A stretch of DNA of 64,000 bases from Planosporangium spinosum (GTDB lineage: Bacteria; Actinomycetota; Actinomycetes; Mycobacteriales; Micromonosporaceae). Position numbers and translations under genes: made by a program. The stretch is from contig NZ_JBLYUB010000008.1 of NCBI RefSeq assembly GCF_049999945.1, forward strand, positions 186,001 to 250,000, read 5' to 3'. Shown here one piece after another: positions 1 to 8,537 of this stretch; positions within the stretch are counted from its first letter, which is position 1, and each line of letters starts with the position of its first letter. The notes below the pieces were generated by a model, which had not been told where the DNA came from, did no database searches, and worked only from the letters and a program-made list of their open reading frames with translations.

Positions 1-624
1 ACCCTCTCCACCGGGGAGAAGGTCATCAACCCGCGGCACGAACGCGCCGACCGGGCCCGGCTGGCCCGCGCCCAGCGGGAGCTGGCCCGCAAACAGAAGG
101 GCTCGGCCAACCGGGCCAAGGCCCGGCTCACGGTCGCCCGTATCCACGCCCGGATCGCCGACCGCCGGCGCGACCACCTGCACAAGCTGACCACTCGGCT
201 CGTTCGTGACAACCAAACGATCGTGATCGAGGACCTGGCCGTGCGCAACATGGTCAAAAACCACCGCCTGGCCCGCGCCATCTCGGACGCGGCGTGGCGG
301 CAGTTCCGCACCATGCTGGAGTACAAGGCCGCCTGGTACGGCCGCGAGGTGATCGCGGTCGACCGCTGGTTCCCGTCCAGCAAGCTGTGCTCGGCCTGCG
401 GGGCGCTGGCCGACAAGATGCCGCTGACCGTGCGGACGTGGACCTGCCGGTGCGGCACGACCCACGACCGCGACGTCAACGCGGCGCGTAACCTTCTGGC
501 CGCCGGGCTGGCGGTGACGGCCTGTGGAGCCGGTGTAAGACCTCAACGGGAGTCCTCCCGGACGGGGCGGTCGGCGGTGAAGCAGGAAAACTCTGGGGCG
601 ACCCAGGGAATCCCCGCCCTTTAG
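1..624 (+). CDS. tnpB: IS605/IS607-type TnpB RNA-guided nuclease, 3' part
   Basis: The frame is open from the first base of the window, so the N-terminus and RuvC-I aspartate lie outside. A basic helical segment (about residues 10-65) is followed by the RuvC-II glutamate in VIEDLAV, a zinc ribbon with CSAC and CRC cysteine pairs, and the RuvC-III aspartate in HDRDVNAARN. TnpB proteins are RNA-guided DNA nucleases that help IS200/IS605 elements persist. The GNPRPL-like ending (GIPAL here) is the usual C-terminus. The guide RNA normally overlaps the 3' end of the gene and the right end of the element, so its scaffold should lie around positions 500-680. No TnpA is visible inside the window. The catalytic residues that can be seen are intact. 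Confidence 0.9.
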   Translation, partial: TLSTGEKVINPRHERADRARLARAQRELARKQKGSANRAKARLTVARIHARIADRRRDHLHKLTTRLVRDNQTIVIEDLAVRNMVKNHRLARAISDAAWRQFRTMLEYKAAWYGREVIAVDRWFPSSKLCSACGALADKMPLTVRTWTCRCGTTHDRDVNAARNLLAAGLAVTACGAGVRPQRESSRTGRSAVKQENSGATQGIPAL

Positions 625-1136
625 GACGAGGAGGATGTCAAGTGTGGCGTGAACGACCGAGCTTCTTCCTGCTCGCCGCCCACCAGCTTCGCGCATCGTT
701 GGGCCTTCCGGATTCGTATGCCGGCGTGATGGTCGAATCCTGACCGGAGGAGTGCTGTCCACAGTCGTCGATCCTCGCGGGTTGTCGGCTTCCGGCGCGG
801 GGACGTTCATACCCGCATAGCCGCCCAGCTCCTGCAGGGTCGGTTCCGGTATCACGCTTGCGATCGGCCTTGCTTCACCGGCGGTGCTTGGCGACGCGTT
901 GGCTGGTTGCGCGGAGAGTGGAGCCGGCGCTCACGGTGATGAGGACGCCGGCGTCGCCTACAGCGCATCGTGCTCCGGGTAGTGAGCAGCAGCCGATCAC
1001 GTCGACCACATCACCATCCACGCCCAGGCTCCCGCAGAGTGGGGAACCGACAACGCCCGGCCACGGGAGGGGCGTTGCATCGCCGGCCATAGTCACCTCG
1101 ACAAGCGGTCCCTCCGGTAGTGGTGGCCGGAGTATC
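625..1136. other. non-coding stretch downstream of tnpB
   Basis: About 500 bases with no supported gene. The first 50 to 100 bases probably contain the right end of the TnpB element. Short open frames on both strands here have no recognisable motif and no convincing ribosome binding site. Confidence 0.5.
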
Positions 1137-1165
1137 TTGACTTATTCATCATGAGAAATTACCGT
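1137..1165 (+). promoter_or_regulatory. putative promoter with embedded shared motif
   Basis: TTGACT at 1137-1142 and TACCGT at 1160-1165 are separated by 17 bases, a sigma-70-like arrangement 57 bases before the kinase start. The spacer contains ATCATGAGAAAT at 1148-1159. The same 12 bases occur at 18070-18081 before the transporter operon, and a near copy lies before the flavoprotein gene. A repressor site in the spacer is a reasonable inference. Confidence 0.5.
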
Positions 1166-1221
1166 GAACTCAGTTCGGCGGCCTCGATGCCTGCCTCACC
1201 ACAGATGGACCGGAGGTCATC

Positions 1222-2331
1222 GTGACGCCCAACCCGACACCCGGTGCGGACGCCGACGTCGCCCCGGTGCGTCCCGGAGAGGAGCTCGACTGGGCCGCGC
1301 TGGAGGTCTTTCTGCGTCGTGAGCTTCCGGAGCTCTCCGGCGAGTTCAGGGTGTTCCAGTTCCCGCGTGGTTCGGCCAACCTGACCTACCAGGTTCGCCT
1401 CGGCGAACAGCGGCTCGTCGTACGCCGCCCTCCGTTCGGCCACGTCGCTGCCGGCGCTCACGACATGGGTCGTGAGTTCCGCGTCCTGTCGCGGCTGCAC
1501 CGGGCATACCCACGGGCGCCACGGGCGCTGCTGTACGGCGAGGACTCCTCGATCATCGGAGCCGAGTTCTTCGTCTCCGAGTACCGCGCGGGGATCGTGG
1601 TCTGGGACCGTGTCCCTCCCGCGCTCAGTGCCGACCCGGACGCCAGCCGGCGCGTCGGCCTTGCGGTCATCGATGCGCTGGCGGACCTGCACGCCGTGGA
1701 TGTCGCCTCCTGCGGGCTCCAGGACCTGGGCCGTCCGGACGGCTACCTTGACCGGCAGCTCGCCGGCTGGCAGAAGCGCTGGGCTGCCGTGGAGGAGTAC
1801 TCGCTCCTCCCCGATGCCGAGGCCACGACCGCGCTGATGCGTGAGGTCGCCGCCCGGCTGCTCGCCGGAAAGCCCAGGAGCCAGAAGGCCGGCATCGTGC
1901 ACAACGACTTCAAGATCGACAACTGTCAGTTCAGTTCCGGTGACCCGGACCGGGTGACCTCGGTGTTCGACTGGGACATGGCCACGACCGGCGACACCCT
2001 GTGCGACCTGGGCACCCTGTTGAACTACTGGCCCGACCACACCCTGCCCGCCGACTCCGCGGGTGTGTTCATCGCCGCGTCGGCGACCCGCAACCTCGAC
2101 CTGCCGTCCCGAGCCGAGGTCGTGGCGCGCTATGCGCGAACAAGCACGCTCGACCTCACCGACATCGACTGGTACGAGGCGTTCGGGTGTTGGAAGACCG
2201 CGGTCATTCTGCAACAGCTGTATGCGCGCAGCGTCCGCGGCGAAACGCCTGACGAGCGCATGCGTCAGCGGGGGGAAATGGTGGCGCCGCTGGCGCGACG
2301 AGCTCTCGCCCTCCTCGGGGGCCTCTCCTGA
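1222..2331 (+). CDS. APH-like phosphotransferase (LvaA/ACAD10-type kinase family)
   Basis: A 369-aa protein kinase-like fold of the aminoglycoside phosphotransferase superfamily. The catalytic loop HNDFKIDN (about residue 227) and the metal-binding FDWD (about 249) are present, as is an N-terminal nucleotide-binding lobe with GSANLTYQVR. The GTG start follows GGAGGT by five bases. Members linked to acyl-CoA genes, such as Pseudomonas putida LvaA and the APH part of human ACAD10/11, phosphorylate 4-hydroxyacyl-CoA or hydroxy acids. The gene leads a run with acyl-CoA synthetase, SDR, MaoC, thiolase and hydratase, so a catabolic role is far more likely than drug resistance. The actual substrate is not visible in the sequence. 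Confidence 0.85.
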   Translation: MTPNPTPGADADVAPVRPGEELDWAALEVFLRRELPELSGEFRVFQFPRGSANLTYQVRLGEQRLVVRRPPFGHVAAGAHDMGREFRVLSRLHRAYPRAPRALLYGEDSSIIGAEFFVSEYRAGIVVWDRVPPALSADPDASRRVGLAVIDALADLHAVDVASCGLQDLGRPDGYLDRQLAGWQKRWAAVEEYSLLPDAEATTALMREVAARLLAGKPRSQKAGIVHNDFKIDNCQFSSGDPDRVTSVFDWDMATTGDTLCDLGTLLNYWPDHTLPADSAGVFIAASATRNLDLPSRAEVVARYARTSTLDLTDIDWYEAFGCWKTAVILQQLYARSVRGETPDERMRQRGEMVAPLARRALALLGGLS

Positions 2332-2394
2332 GGTCACCGAAACCCAAACCGCGAACCCTCTCCGGACCGGCCGGAGTCACCGAGGAGAAGACCA

Positions 2395-2688
2395 ATGAAG
2401 ACTGGAACGCGACTCGTCAGCGTCGTGTGCACCACTGAAGTCATGGTGATCAAGGGAGCTGATGTGGTCCTCGAGTGCGGCGGAAGCCCCATGGTCGAGG
2501 CCGGAGCGGACCGCAGCGGGGATGCCACCGCACCCGGTCTGGGCGGTGGCACCGAACTGGGCAAGCGCTACACGCACGCGGAGTCCGGGCTCCAGGTGCT
2601 GTGCGTGAAGCCCGGCGTCGGCACCCTCACCGTGGGCGGTGCGCGGCTCGAGCAGCTCGTCCACAAGCAGCTTCCTTCCTCCGACTGA
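2395..2688 (+). CDS. small conserved protein of unknown function (97 aa)
   Basis: A compact 97-aa protein with a GAGGAGAAG ribosome binding site, lying between the kinase and the acyl-CoA synthetase with short gaps on both sides. It contains a CTTEVMVIKG segment followed by LECGGSPM, then a second half with the segment LGKRYTHAESGLQVLCVKPG. Two cysteines (in VVCTTEV and LECGG) could be structural or bind metal. No signal peptide or membrane segment is present. I believe related small proteins occur beside acyl-CoA synthetases in other actinobacteria, but no function is known to me. The position suggests a role in the same pathway, perhaps as an accessory to the kinase or synthetase. Confidence 0.75.
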   Translation: MKTGTRLVSVVCTTEVMVIKGADVVLECGGSPMVEAGADRSGDATAPGLGGGTELGKRYTHAESGLQVLCVKPGVGTLTVGGARLEQLVHKQLPSSD

Positions 2689-2697
2689 GGTCGCTCG

Positions 2698-4179
2698 ATG
2701 AACCTGACGATGCTTCTGGACATGGCTGCCCAGGCCGACGGCCAGCGGGTGGCGGTCGTTTCCGGGGATGTCCGCCTCACCTATGTCGAGTTGGCGGCGA
2801 GGGCCCAGGAGTACGCCGCGGCGCTGCAGCGACGCGGGCTTCGTGCCGTGGCCTACGTCGGCGTGAACTCGCCGGATGCGGTCGCCCTCATGTTCGGGGC
2901 CGCGATGGCGGGCATGCCGTACGTGCCCGTCAACTACCGCTGGACGGACGCGCAGATCGCGGCCGCGCTGGAGCAGATCACCCCGGTCGCCGTGGTCACG
3001 GATCAGCAGTGCGCCTCCCGGATACCGTGGTCGGCCGGCGTTTCGTGGCTCGACGTCCCCACCGGCGGGCCACGTGCGGAGCCGGTCGATACCGACGACG
3101 AGTCGCCCGCCGTGTTCCTCTTCACCAGCGGCACCAGCGGCCCTCCGAAGACCGCGGTGCTGCGCAACCGCCACCTCGTCCCGTACGTCATCGGCACCGT
3201 CGAGTTCCACAACGCCTCGCCGGACGAGGCGATCCTCGTGTCGGTCCCGCCGTACCACATCGCCGGGATCAGCTCCGTGCTCACGTCGGTGTACGCGGGG
3301 CGCCGCATGGTTCAGATGGCGGCGTTCGACCCGGTGGAGTGGGTACGCGTCGCACGCGAGCAGGCCATCACGCAGGCGATGGTGGTCCCGACGATGCTCA
3401 ACCGGATCCTTGACGTCGTCGAGGCCGACGGGGAGGGCCTGCCGGCCCTGCGGCACCTGTCCTACGGCGGAGGCCGGATGCCCGCCGCTGTCGTCGAACG
3501 TGCCATGGCGTTGCTGCCGGACCTGGACCTGGTCAACGCCTACGGGTTGACCGAGACCAGCTCCACCATCACCTTGCTCAGCCCTGAGGACCACCGCGCG
3601 GCGGCCGCCAGCGATGACCCCGCCGTGCGGGCGCGGCTGGCCTCGGTCGGCAGGGCGCTTCCCACCGTGGAGATCGAGATCCGCGACGAACGTGGCCGGG
3701 TGCTCGGTCCCGGCGAGGTCGGCGAGATCTGGGTGCGTGGCGAGCAGGTGTCGGGTGAGTATCTCGGCCGTACGGTCATCGACGCCGACGGCTGGTACCC
3801 CACCCGGGACCATGGTCATGTCGACGCCGACGGCTTCCTCTTCCTGCACGGACGGGCGGACGACGTGATCGTCCGCGGGGGAGAGAACCTCTCGCCCGCC
3901 GAGATCGAGGATCGGTTGGTGGCGCACCCGGCGGTGGCGGAGGCGGGTGTCGTGGGTGTCCCGGACATCGAGTGGGGCGAGCGCGTGGAGGCGTTCGTCG
4001 TCCTGGCAGCGGGCCAGGAGGCGGACGTGCGCGAGCTCCAGGAATGGGTACGGGCCGGGCTTCGGTCCACCCGGGTGCCGGCGGCTGTCCATTTCCGCTC
4101 AGAGCTGCCCTACAACGAGACCGGCAAGCTGCTGCGTCGAGTCCTGCGGGCCGAGTTCACTGCCGCGTCGTCCGGGTGA
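2698..4179 (+). CDS. acyl-CoA synthetase (AMP-forming, FadD-like)
   Basis: A 493-aa member of the ANL superfamily that would activate a carboxylic acid to its CoA thioester through an acyl-adenylate. The P-loop FTSGTSGPPKT is near residue 141, the YGLTETSS adenylation motif near 281, and the hinge region TRDHGHVDADGFLFLHGR near 368. The C-terminal catalytic lysine is in ETGKLLRR (about 475). The start lies nine bases after the stop of the 97-aa gene, in one operon. The substrate is unknown. The cluster suggests a medium-chain, branched or alicyclic acid. Confidence 0.9.
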   Translation: MNLTMLLDMAAQADGQRVAVVSGDVRLTYVELAARAQEYAAALQRRGLRAVAYVGVNSPDAVALMFGAAMAGMPYVPVNYRWTDAQIAAALEQITPVAVVTDQQCASRIPWSAGVSWLDVPTGGPRAEPVDTDDESPAVFLFTSGTSGPPKTAVLRNRHLVPYVIGTVEFHNASPDEAILVSVPPYHIAGISSVLTSVYAGRRMVQMAAFDPVEWVRVAREQAITQAMVVPTMLNRILDVVEADGEGLPALRHLSYGGGRMPAAVVERAMALLPDLDLVNAYGLTETSSTITLLSPEDHRAAAASDDPAVRARLASVGRALPTVEIEIRDERGRVLGPGEVGEIWVRGEQVSGEYLGRTVIDADGWYPTRDHGHVDADGFLFLHGRADDVIVRGGENLSPAEIEDRLVAHPAVAEAGVVGVPDIEWGERVEAFVVLAAGQEADVRELQEWVRAGLRSTRVPAAVHFRSELPYNETGKLLRRVLRAEFTAASSG

Positions 4180-4245
4180 CAGCGCAGGTCCCCGAATAGT
4201 GCGCGCCGGGTGAGCGCACTTCAGGCATCGAGGAGAGCAGGAAAG

Positions 4246-5139
4246 ATGAGAATCTGTGAGGACCGCGTCGTCATCGTCACCGGCGCTGCGGCCGGCATCG
4301 GGCGCGAGCATGCCCTCGAGTTCGCCCGACAGGGCGCCAAGGTGGTGGTCAACGACGTCACCTCGCCCGACTCGGTGGTGAAGGAGATCCTTGCCCTCGG
4401 CGGTGAAGCCGTTGGCAACAATGACGACATCTCCGAATGGGACGGCGCCCAAGCTCTCGTAAGGGCCGCGCTCGATGAGTTCGGCGAGCTACACACGGTC
4501 GTGAACAACGCCGGAATCCTCCGGGACAAGATGCTGGTCACCATGCCGATCGAGCACTGGGACGCAGTGATCAAGGTCCACCTGCGCGGCACCTTCTGCG
4601 TCACCCGGCACGCCGCGGCGTACTGGCGGGAGCGGGCCAAGGCCGGCGTCCCCATGCCACACCCGCGGGTGGTGAACACGTCCTCGCCCTCCGGCCTGTT
4701 CGGCAACGTCGGACAATCCAACTACGGGGCGGCCAAGGCCGGCATCGCGGCGTTCACCGTGATCGTCGCCGACGAACTCGCGAAGCTCGGTGTCGCCGTC
4801 AACGCCATCGCGCCGACGGCCCTTACCGACATGACCGCAGGCCTCGACGCATATGTCGCCAGCGTGCGCGAGGAGAGCGCCCGGACGGGCTTCGACGTAG
4901 GCTCACCCGCCAACATCTCGCCGATCGTGGCCTGGCTCGGAAGTGCGGAGTGCCAAGGCATCACCGGTCGTGTATTTACCGTCAAGGGCGGTGAGATCAG
5001 CGTCGCCGAAACCTGGGTGAAGGGCCCCACCGTCGCCAGGGACGGCCGCTGGGAGGCCACGGAGCTCGGCGCCGTGCTTCCCGATCTGGTGGCCCGGGCA
5101 CGTAAGAACAGCCAGATCAACGGGGCGCCTCGGCCATGA
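4246..5139 (+). CDS. SDR family dehydrogenase (3-hydroxyacyl-CoA dehydrogenase-like)
   Basis: Classical short-chain dehydrogenase with TGAAAGIG for NAD binding (about residues 11-18), NNAG, a serine in NTSSPSG and YGAAKAG as the catalytic Tyr-Lys pair. The start at ATG 4246 is preferred over an in-frame GTG at 4210 because AGGAGAG lies just upstream of it. The product is then 297 aa. The sequence resembles the dehydrogenase part of peroxisomal HSD17B4 proteins. The next gene is a MaoC hydratase, and these two activities are fused in eukaryotes. Its stop overlaps the MaoC start by four bases, so the two are translationally coupled. The likely job is oxidation of the 3-hydroxyacyl-CoA made by the hydratase. 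Confidence 0.88.
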   Translation: MRICEDRVVIVTGAAAGIGREHALEFARQGAKVVVNDVTSPDSVVKEILALGGEAVGNNDDISEWDGAQALVRAALDEFGELHTVVNNAGILRDKMLVTMPIEHWDAVIKVHLRGTFCVTRHAAAYWRERAKAGVPMPHPRVVNTSSPSGLFGNVGQSNYGAAKAGIAAFTVIVADELAKLGVAVNAIAPTALTDMTAGLDAYVASVREESARTGFDVGSPANISPIVAWLGSAECQGITGRVFTVKGGEISVAETWVKGPTVARDGRWEATELGAVLPDLVARARKNSQINGAPRP

Positions 5140-5609
5140 CAGGGGAGGCGACAGCGACGAAGGTCTTCCGGACCATCGATGAGTTCCGTGCCGCCCAGGG
5201 GCAGTTGCTCGGCGTGAGTGACTGGCTGGAGGTCACCCAGGCGCGGATCGACGGCTTTGCCGAGGTCACTGAGGACCGGCAGTGGATTCATGCGGACCCG
5301 GTGAAGGCGGCTGAGGGGCCGTACGGCGCCACGGTCGCCCACGGATACCTGACACTCTCCCTGATCCCGGTGCTGGGAGGAAAGATCTTCCGGGTCGACG
5401 GCCTCCGGATGGCGATCAACTATGGCGTCAACAAAGTTCGATTCCCGCAGCCGGTCACTGCCGGCTCCCGGATCCGGGCAGTCGCCACACTCGTCAAGGT
5501 CGCAGACGTTGCCGCCGGAGTTCAGGGCATCGTCCGGTACGTGATCGAGATCGAGGGGCAGGACAAGCCGGCCTGCGTCGCGGAGACCGTCCGCGTGATG
5601 GTGCCGTGA
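5136..5609 (+). CDS. MaoC-like (R)-enoyl-CoA hydratase
   Basis: A 157-aa single hot-dog-fold protein. The hydratase-2 motif is recognisable in the segment WIHADP, then GPYGATVAHGYLTLSLIP, where the aspartate and histidine form the active site. It would hydrate a trans-2-enoyl-CoA to the (R)-3-hydroxyacyl-CoA. The ATGA overlap with the SDR gene upstream suggests coupled translation and a shared substrate. A gap of about 180 bases follows before the thiolase, with no clear hairpin. Confidence 0.88.
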   Translation: MTGEATATKVFRTIDEFRAAQGQLLGVSDWLEVTQARIDGFAEVTEDRQWIHADPVKAAEGPYGATVAHGYLTLSLIPVLGGKIFRVDGLRMAINYGVNKVRFPQPVTAGSRIRAVATLVKVADVAAGVQGIVRYVIEIEGQDKPACVAETVRVMVP

Positions 5610-5787
5610 CAATCGCACCGTCCACTTAGTTGTCGACGCGAACCGGAACCTCCACGCCCACGGTCAGGCCCGGACGGGTCCCGGAGCGTGCGCGGGTGAT
5701 GCGCGGTGCGTGCGGGCTGTTGTCCAACAGGAGAGTTCCGACACCCCGCTCTGTATGGGATGAGCCACAATAGACGGAGGATACCCC

Positions 5788-7005
5788 GTGCCCGAGGCAG
5801 TAATCGTTTCGATGGCCCGCTCGCCCATCGGCCGGGCCAACAAAGGCTCACTGCGTGACGTCCGTGCGGATGACCTTGCCGCGCTCATGGTACGTGAGGC
5901 GATGGCCAAGGTTCCTGAACTCGACCCCGGTGACCTCGACGACCTGATGCTCGGCTGTGCACAGCCTGCGGGCGAGCAGGGGTACAACCTGGCCCGGGTG
6001 GTGAGCGTACTGGCCGGCCTGGACCACCTCCCGGGCGTCACCGTGAACCGATACTGTGCGTCAAGTCTGCAGACCAGTCGAATGGCCTTGCACGCGGTCA
6101 AGGCGGGTGAGGGTGAAGCCTTCATCTCCGCGGGAGTGGAGACCGTGAGCCGCTACGTGAACGGCAAGGCGGACGGCATGGCGGACACCCACAACCCGGT
6201 GTTCCTCGAGGCCCGGGAACGGACTCGCCGGGCGGCAGCAGGCGGACAGGCGTGGAGCGACCCCCGTCAGGAGGGGGTGCTCCCCGACATCTACATCGCA
6301 ATGGGATTGACCGCCGAGAACGTCGCGCAGGTCAGCGGGGTGACCCGTGCGGAGCAGGACGAATTCGCCGCGCGCAGTCAGCATCTCGCCCAGGCCGCGA
6401 TCGCCGAGGGGTTCTGGGCCCGTGACATCACGCCCGTCACCCTGCCGGACGGCGGTGTCCTCGCAGCCGACGACTGCCCGCGCAAGGGTGTCACCCTGGA
6501 CGGGCTCGCGGCGCTTGAGCCTGTGTTCCGCCCTGACGGCACGGTGACCGCTGGGAACTGCTGTCCGCTCAACGACGGTGCGGCCGCACTGCTGATCATG
6601 TCGGACTCCAAGGCTGCTGAGCTGGGGATCGCTCCACTGGCGCGAATAGTCGCCACCGGAGTCAGTGGGCTCTCCCCTGAGATCATGGGTCTCGGACCGG
6701 TGGAAGCCTGCGAGAAGGCCCTGCATCACGCGGGCCTGAGCATCAACGACATCGACCTGATCGAACTCAACGAAGCGTTCGCGTCCCAGGTGATCGCGTC
6801 GGCGCGGGAACTCGGCATCGACCTCGACAAGGTGAACGTCAAAGGTGGCGCGATCGCTCTCGGTCACCCGTTCGGCATGACGGGTGCCCGTCTCACCAGC
6901 ACCCTGGTCAACGCGCTGCAGTGGAATGACAAGCAGCTCGGAATGATCAGCATGTGCGTGGGTGGCGGACAGGGCATGGCGATGATCCTCGAGCGCCTCT
7001 CGTGA
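5788..7005 (+). CDS. acetyl-CoA acyltransferase (thiolase)
   Basis: A 405-aa type II thiolase that would cleave a 3-ketoacyl-CoA with CoA. The nucleophilic cysteine is in NRYCASSLQ (about residue 91), the catalytic histidine in GHPFGMTG (about 358) and the second cysteine in MCVGGGQGMA (about 390). All three are intact and the length is normal. The GTG start follows GGAGG. It closes a beta-oxidation set with the MaoC hydratase, SDR and enoyl-CoA hydratase around it. Confidence 0.93.
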   Translation: MPEAVIVSMARSPIGRANKGSLRDVRADDLAALMVREAMAKVPELDPGDLDDLMLGCAQPAGEQGYNLARVVSVLAGLDHLPGVTVNRYCASSLQTSRMALHAVKAGEGEAFISAGVETVSRYVNGKADGMADTHNPVFLEARERTRRAAAGGQAWSDPRQEGVLPDIYIAMGLTAENVAQVSGVTRAEQDEFAARSQHLAQAAIAEGFWARDITPVTLPDGGVLAADDCPRKGVTLDGLAALEPVFRPDGTVTAGNCCPLNDGAAALLIMSDSKAAELGIAPLARIVATGVSGLSPEIMGLGPVEACEKALHHAGLSINDIDLIELNEAFASQVIASARELGIDLDKVNVKGGAIALGHPFGMTGARLTSTLVNALQWNDKQLGMISMCVGGGQGMAMILERLS

Positions 7006-7051
7006 CGAGGTGGCACTCGTAGGCAGGCGCAGAATTCACTGAGGAGCCGGT

Positions 7052-7915
7052 ATGGCGGAGAACGCAGTTGTCACGTACGAGGTGCAGGGTCCGGTCGCCA
7101 GGGTGACCCTGAACCGGCCGGAATATCGGAACGCGCAGAACTCCCGGATGACCTACGCCCTGGATGACGCGTTTCAACGGGCGACCGATGACCCGAACGT
7201 CAAGGTCATCGTGCTGGGTGGTAGCGGCGACCATTTCAGCGCCGGCCACGACATCGGCACCCCGGGCCGCGATGTCGACCAGACCTTCGACCGGCGCGCG
7301 GTGATCTGGTGGGATCACACCGACCGTCAAGGTGGGGATCAACGGTTCGCCCGCGAGTCCGAGGTCTATCTCGGGATGTGCCGGCGGTGGCGCGAGATTC
7401 CCAAGCCCATGATCGCCATGGTGCAAGGAGCGTGCATCGCCGGCGGCCTCATGCTCGCCTGGGCATGCGACTTCATCGTCGCTTCGGACGACGCGTTCTT
7501 CGCGGATCCGGTCGTGCGGATGGGGATCCCCGGGGTCGAATACTTCGCTCATCCATGGGTGATGAACCCGCGAGCGGCCAAAGAGTTTCTGTACACCGGA
7601 GACCGGTTCAACGCCCAACGCGCCTACGAGCTGGGGATGGTCAACCGGGTGGTGCCGCGCGATCAGCTCGAGGCAACCGTCCTGCAGATCGCTGCCCGCA
7701 TAGCGGAGATGCCTTCGTTCGGGCTCGCCCTCACCAAGAAGGCCGTGAACCAGGCCGAGGACACCCAGGGTCTCCGGGTCGGGATGGACTCGGTCTTCGG
7801 CCTCCACCACTTTGCGCACGCCCATAACGCCGAGGTTTCGCAGGACTCTCTCGCAGGTCTGGATGCCCGTGCCGTCGCATCGTCCTACAAGCAGGAGCAC
7901 CGCCGGGCCGACTGA
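7052..7915 (+). CDS. enoyl-CoA hydratase/isomerase family protein
   Basis: A 287-aa crotonase-fold protein. The oxyanion-hole segments GDHFSAGHD (about residue 60) and ACIAGGLMLAWACDF (about 127-141) are recognisable. GAGGAG lies six bases before the ATG. An aspartate in the second active-site region (DDAFFADPVVRMG) replaces the usual glutamate pattern, so a reaction other than simple hydration, such as isomerisation or ring hydrolysis, is possible. It follows the thiolase by 46 bases and is probably cotranscribed. Confidence 0.88.
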   Translation: MAENAVVTYEVQGPVARVTLNRPEYRNAQNSRMTYALDDAFQRATDDPNVKVIVLGGSGDHFSAGHDIGTPGRDVDQTFDRRAVIWWDHTDRQGGDQRFARESEVYLGMCRRWREIPKPMIAMVQGACIAGGLMLAWACDFIVASDDAFFADPVVRMGIPGVEYFAHPWVMNPRAAKEFLYTGDRFNAQRAYELGMVNRVVPRDQLEATVLQIAARIAEMPSFGLALTKKAVNQAEDTQGLRVGMDSVFGLHHFAHAHNAEVSQDSLAGLDARAVASSYKQEHRRAD

Positions 7916-8023
7916 ACCTCTGACGCGCACCGCAGCATGTGCGACACGTCCGCCGGAACACACACGTCCGACCGGAGAAAGAACTCGTAGCACCATCGAA
8001 CAGCCGTGGAAAGGACCAGACAC

Positions 8024-8398
8024 ATGACGAATCTCGCTGACGAGGTCACGGAGCTCGAAGCGCGTCGGTGGGAGGCGTTGCTCAGTAGCAGCGTCGAGCA
8101 CCTCGACCAGCTCTTGTCCGACGGTCTTGTCTACACGCACTCCAACGGCATGGTCGACACCAAGCAGGGAGTGATCGAGCGACTGGCCAGCGGAGCCCTC
8201 CGGTACACCTCGATCCGGCCGTCTGACCAGCGGGTGCGGCTCTTCGGTGACGTCGCGGTGGCGACGGGACATGCCGTGATAGACACGGAGGCCAGCGGTG
8301 CGGCACTGACGTCCGTGGTGCGCTACAGCGCTGTCTGGACACGCGAGAATGGGAGCGTGCGACACATCTGCTGGCACGCCTCACCGGCAAAGGCCTAA
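8024..8398 (+). CDS. NTF2-like (SnoaL/DUF4440-type) protein
   Basis: A 124-aa protein from the ATG at 8024, chosen because GGAAAGGA precedes it. An N-terminal helix (EVTELEARRWEALLS) is followed by LDQLLSDGLVYTHSNG and beta strands ending in RYSAVWTRENGSVRHICWHAS, a typical cone-shaped NTF2-like fold. Such proteins act as isomerases, hydratases or ligand-binding subunits. The nearest comparison is the DUF4440 group with a conserved YTHSNG segment. The gene ends the plus-strand catabolic run and faces the SDR gene of the opposite strand. The function is unknown. Confidence 0.8.
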   Translation: MTNLADEVTELEARRWEALLSSSVEHLDQLLSDGLVYTHSNGMVDTKQGVIERLASGALRYTSIRPSDQRVRLFGDVAVATGHAVIDTEASGAALTSVVRYSAVWTRENGSVRHICWHASPAKA

Positions 8399-8537
8399 GA
8401 GGTCGTTTCCGCGGCCTGCGGGCGAACGCACGCAGGCCGCGTGGCGTGACCGACCGTCCGGCACCCACCGGCGGGGCACGGGCCGGCTTGTTCGACGACT
8501 CGTACCCCGCGCAGCCGCCCCTTCGCGGAGCGCCGGT

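Noticed and set aside
1222..2331. Aminoglycoside resistance gene
   Set aside because: The kinase fold is shared, but its sequence and neighbours belong to the acyl-CoA-linked group.
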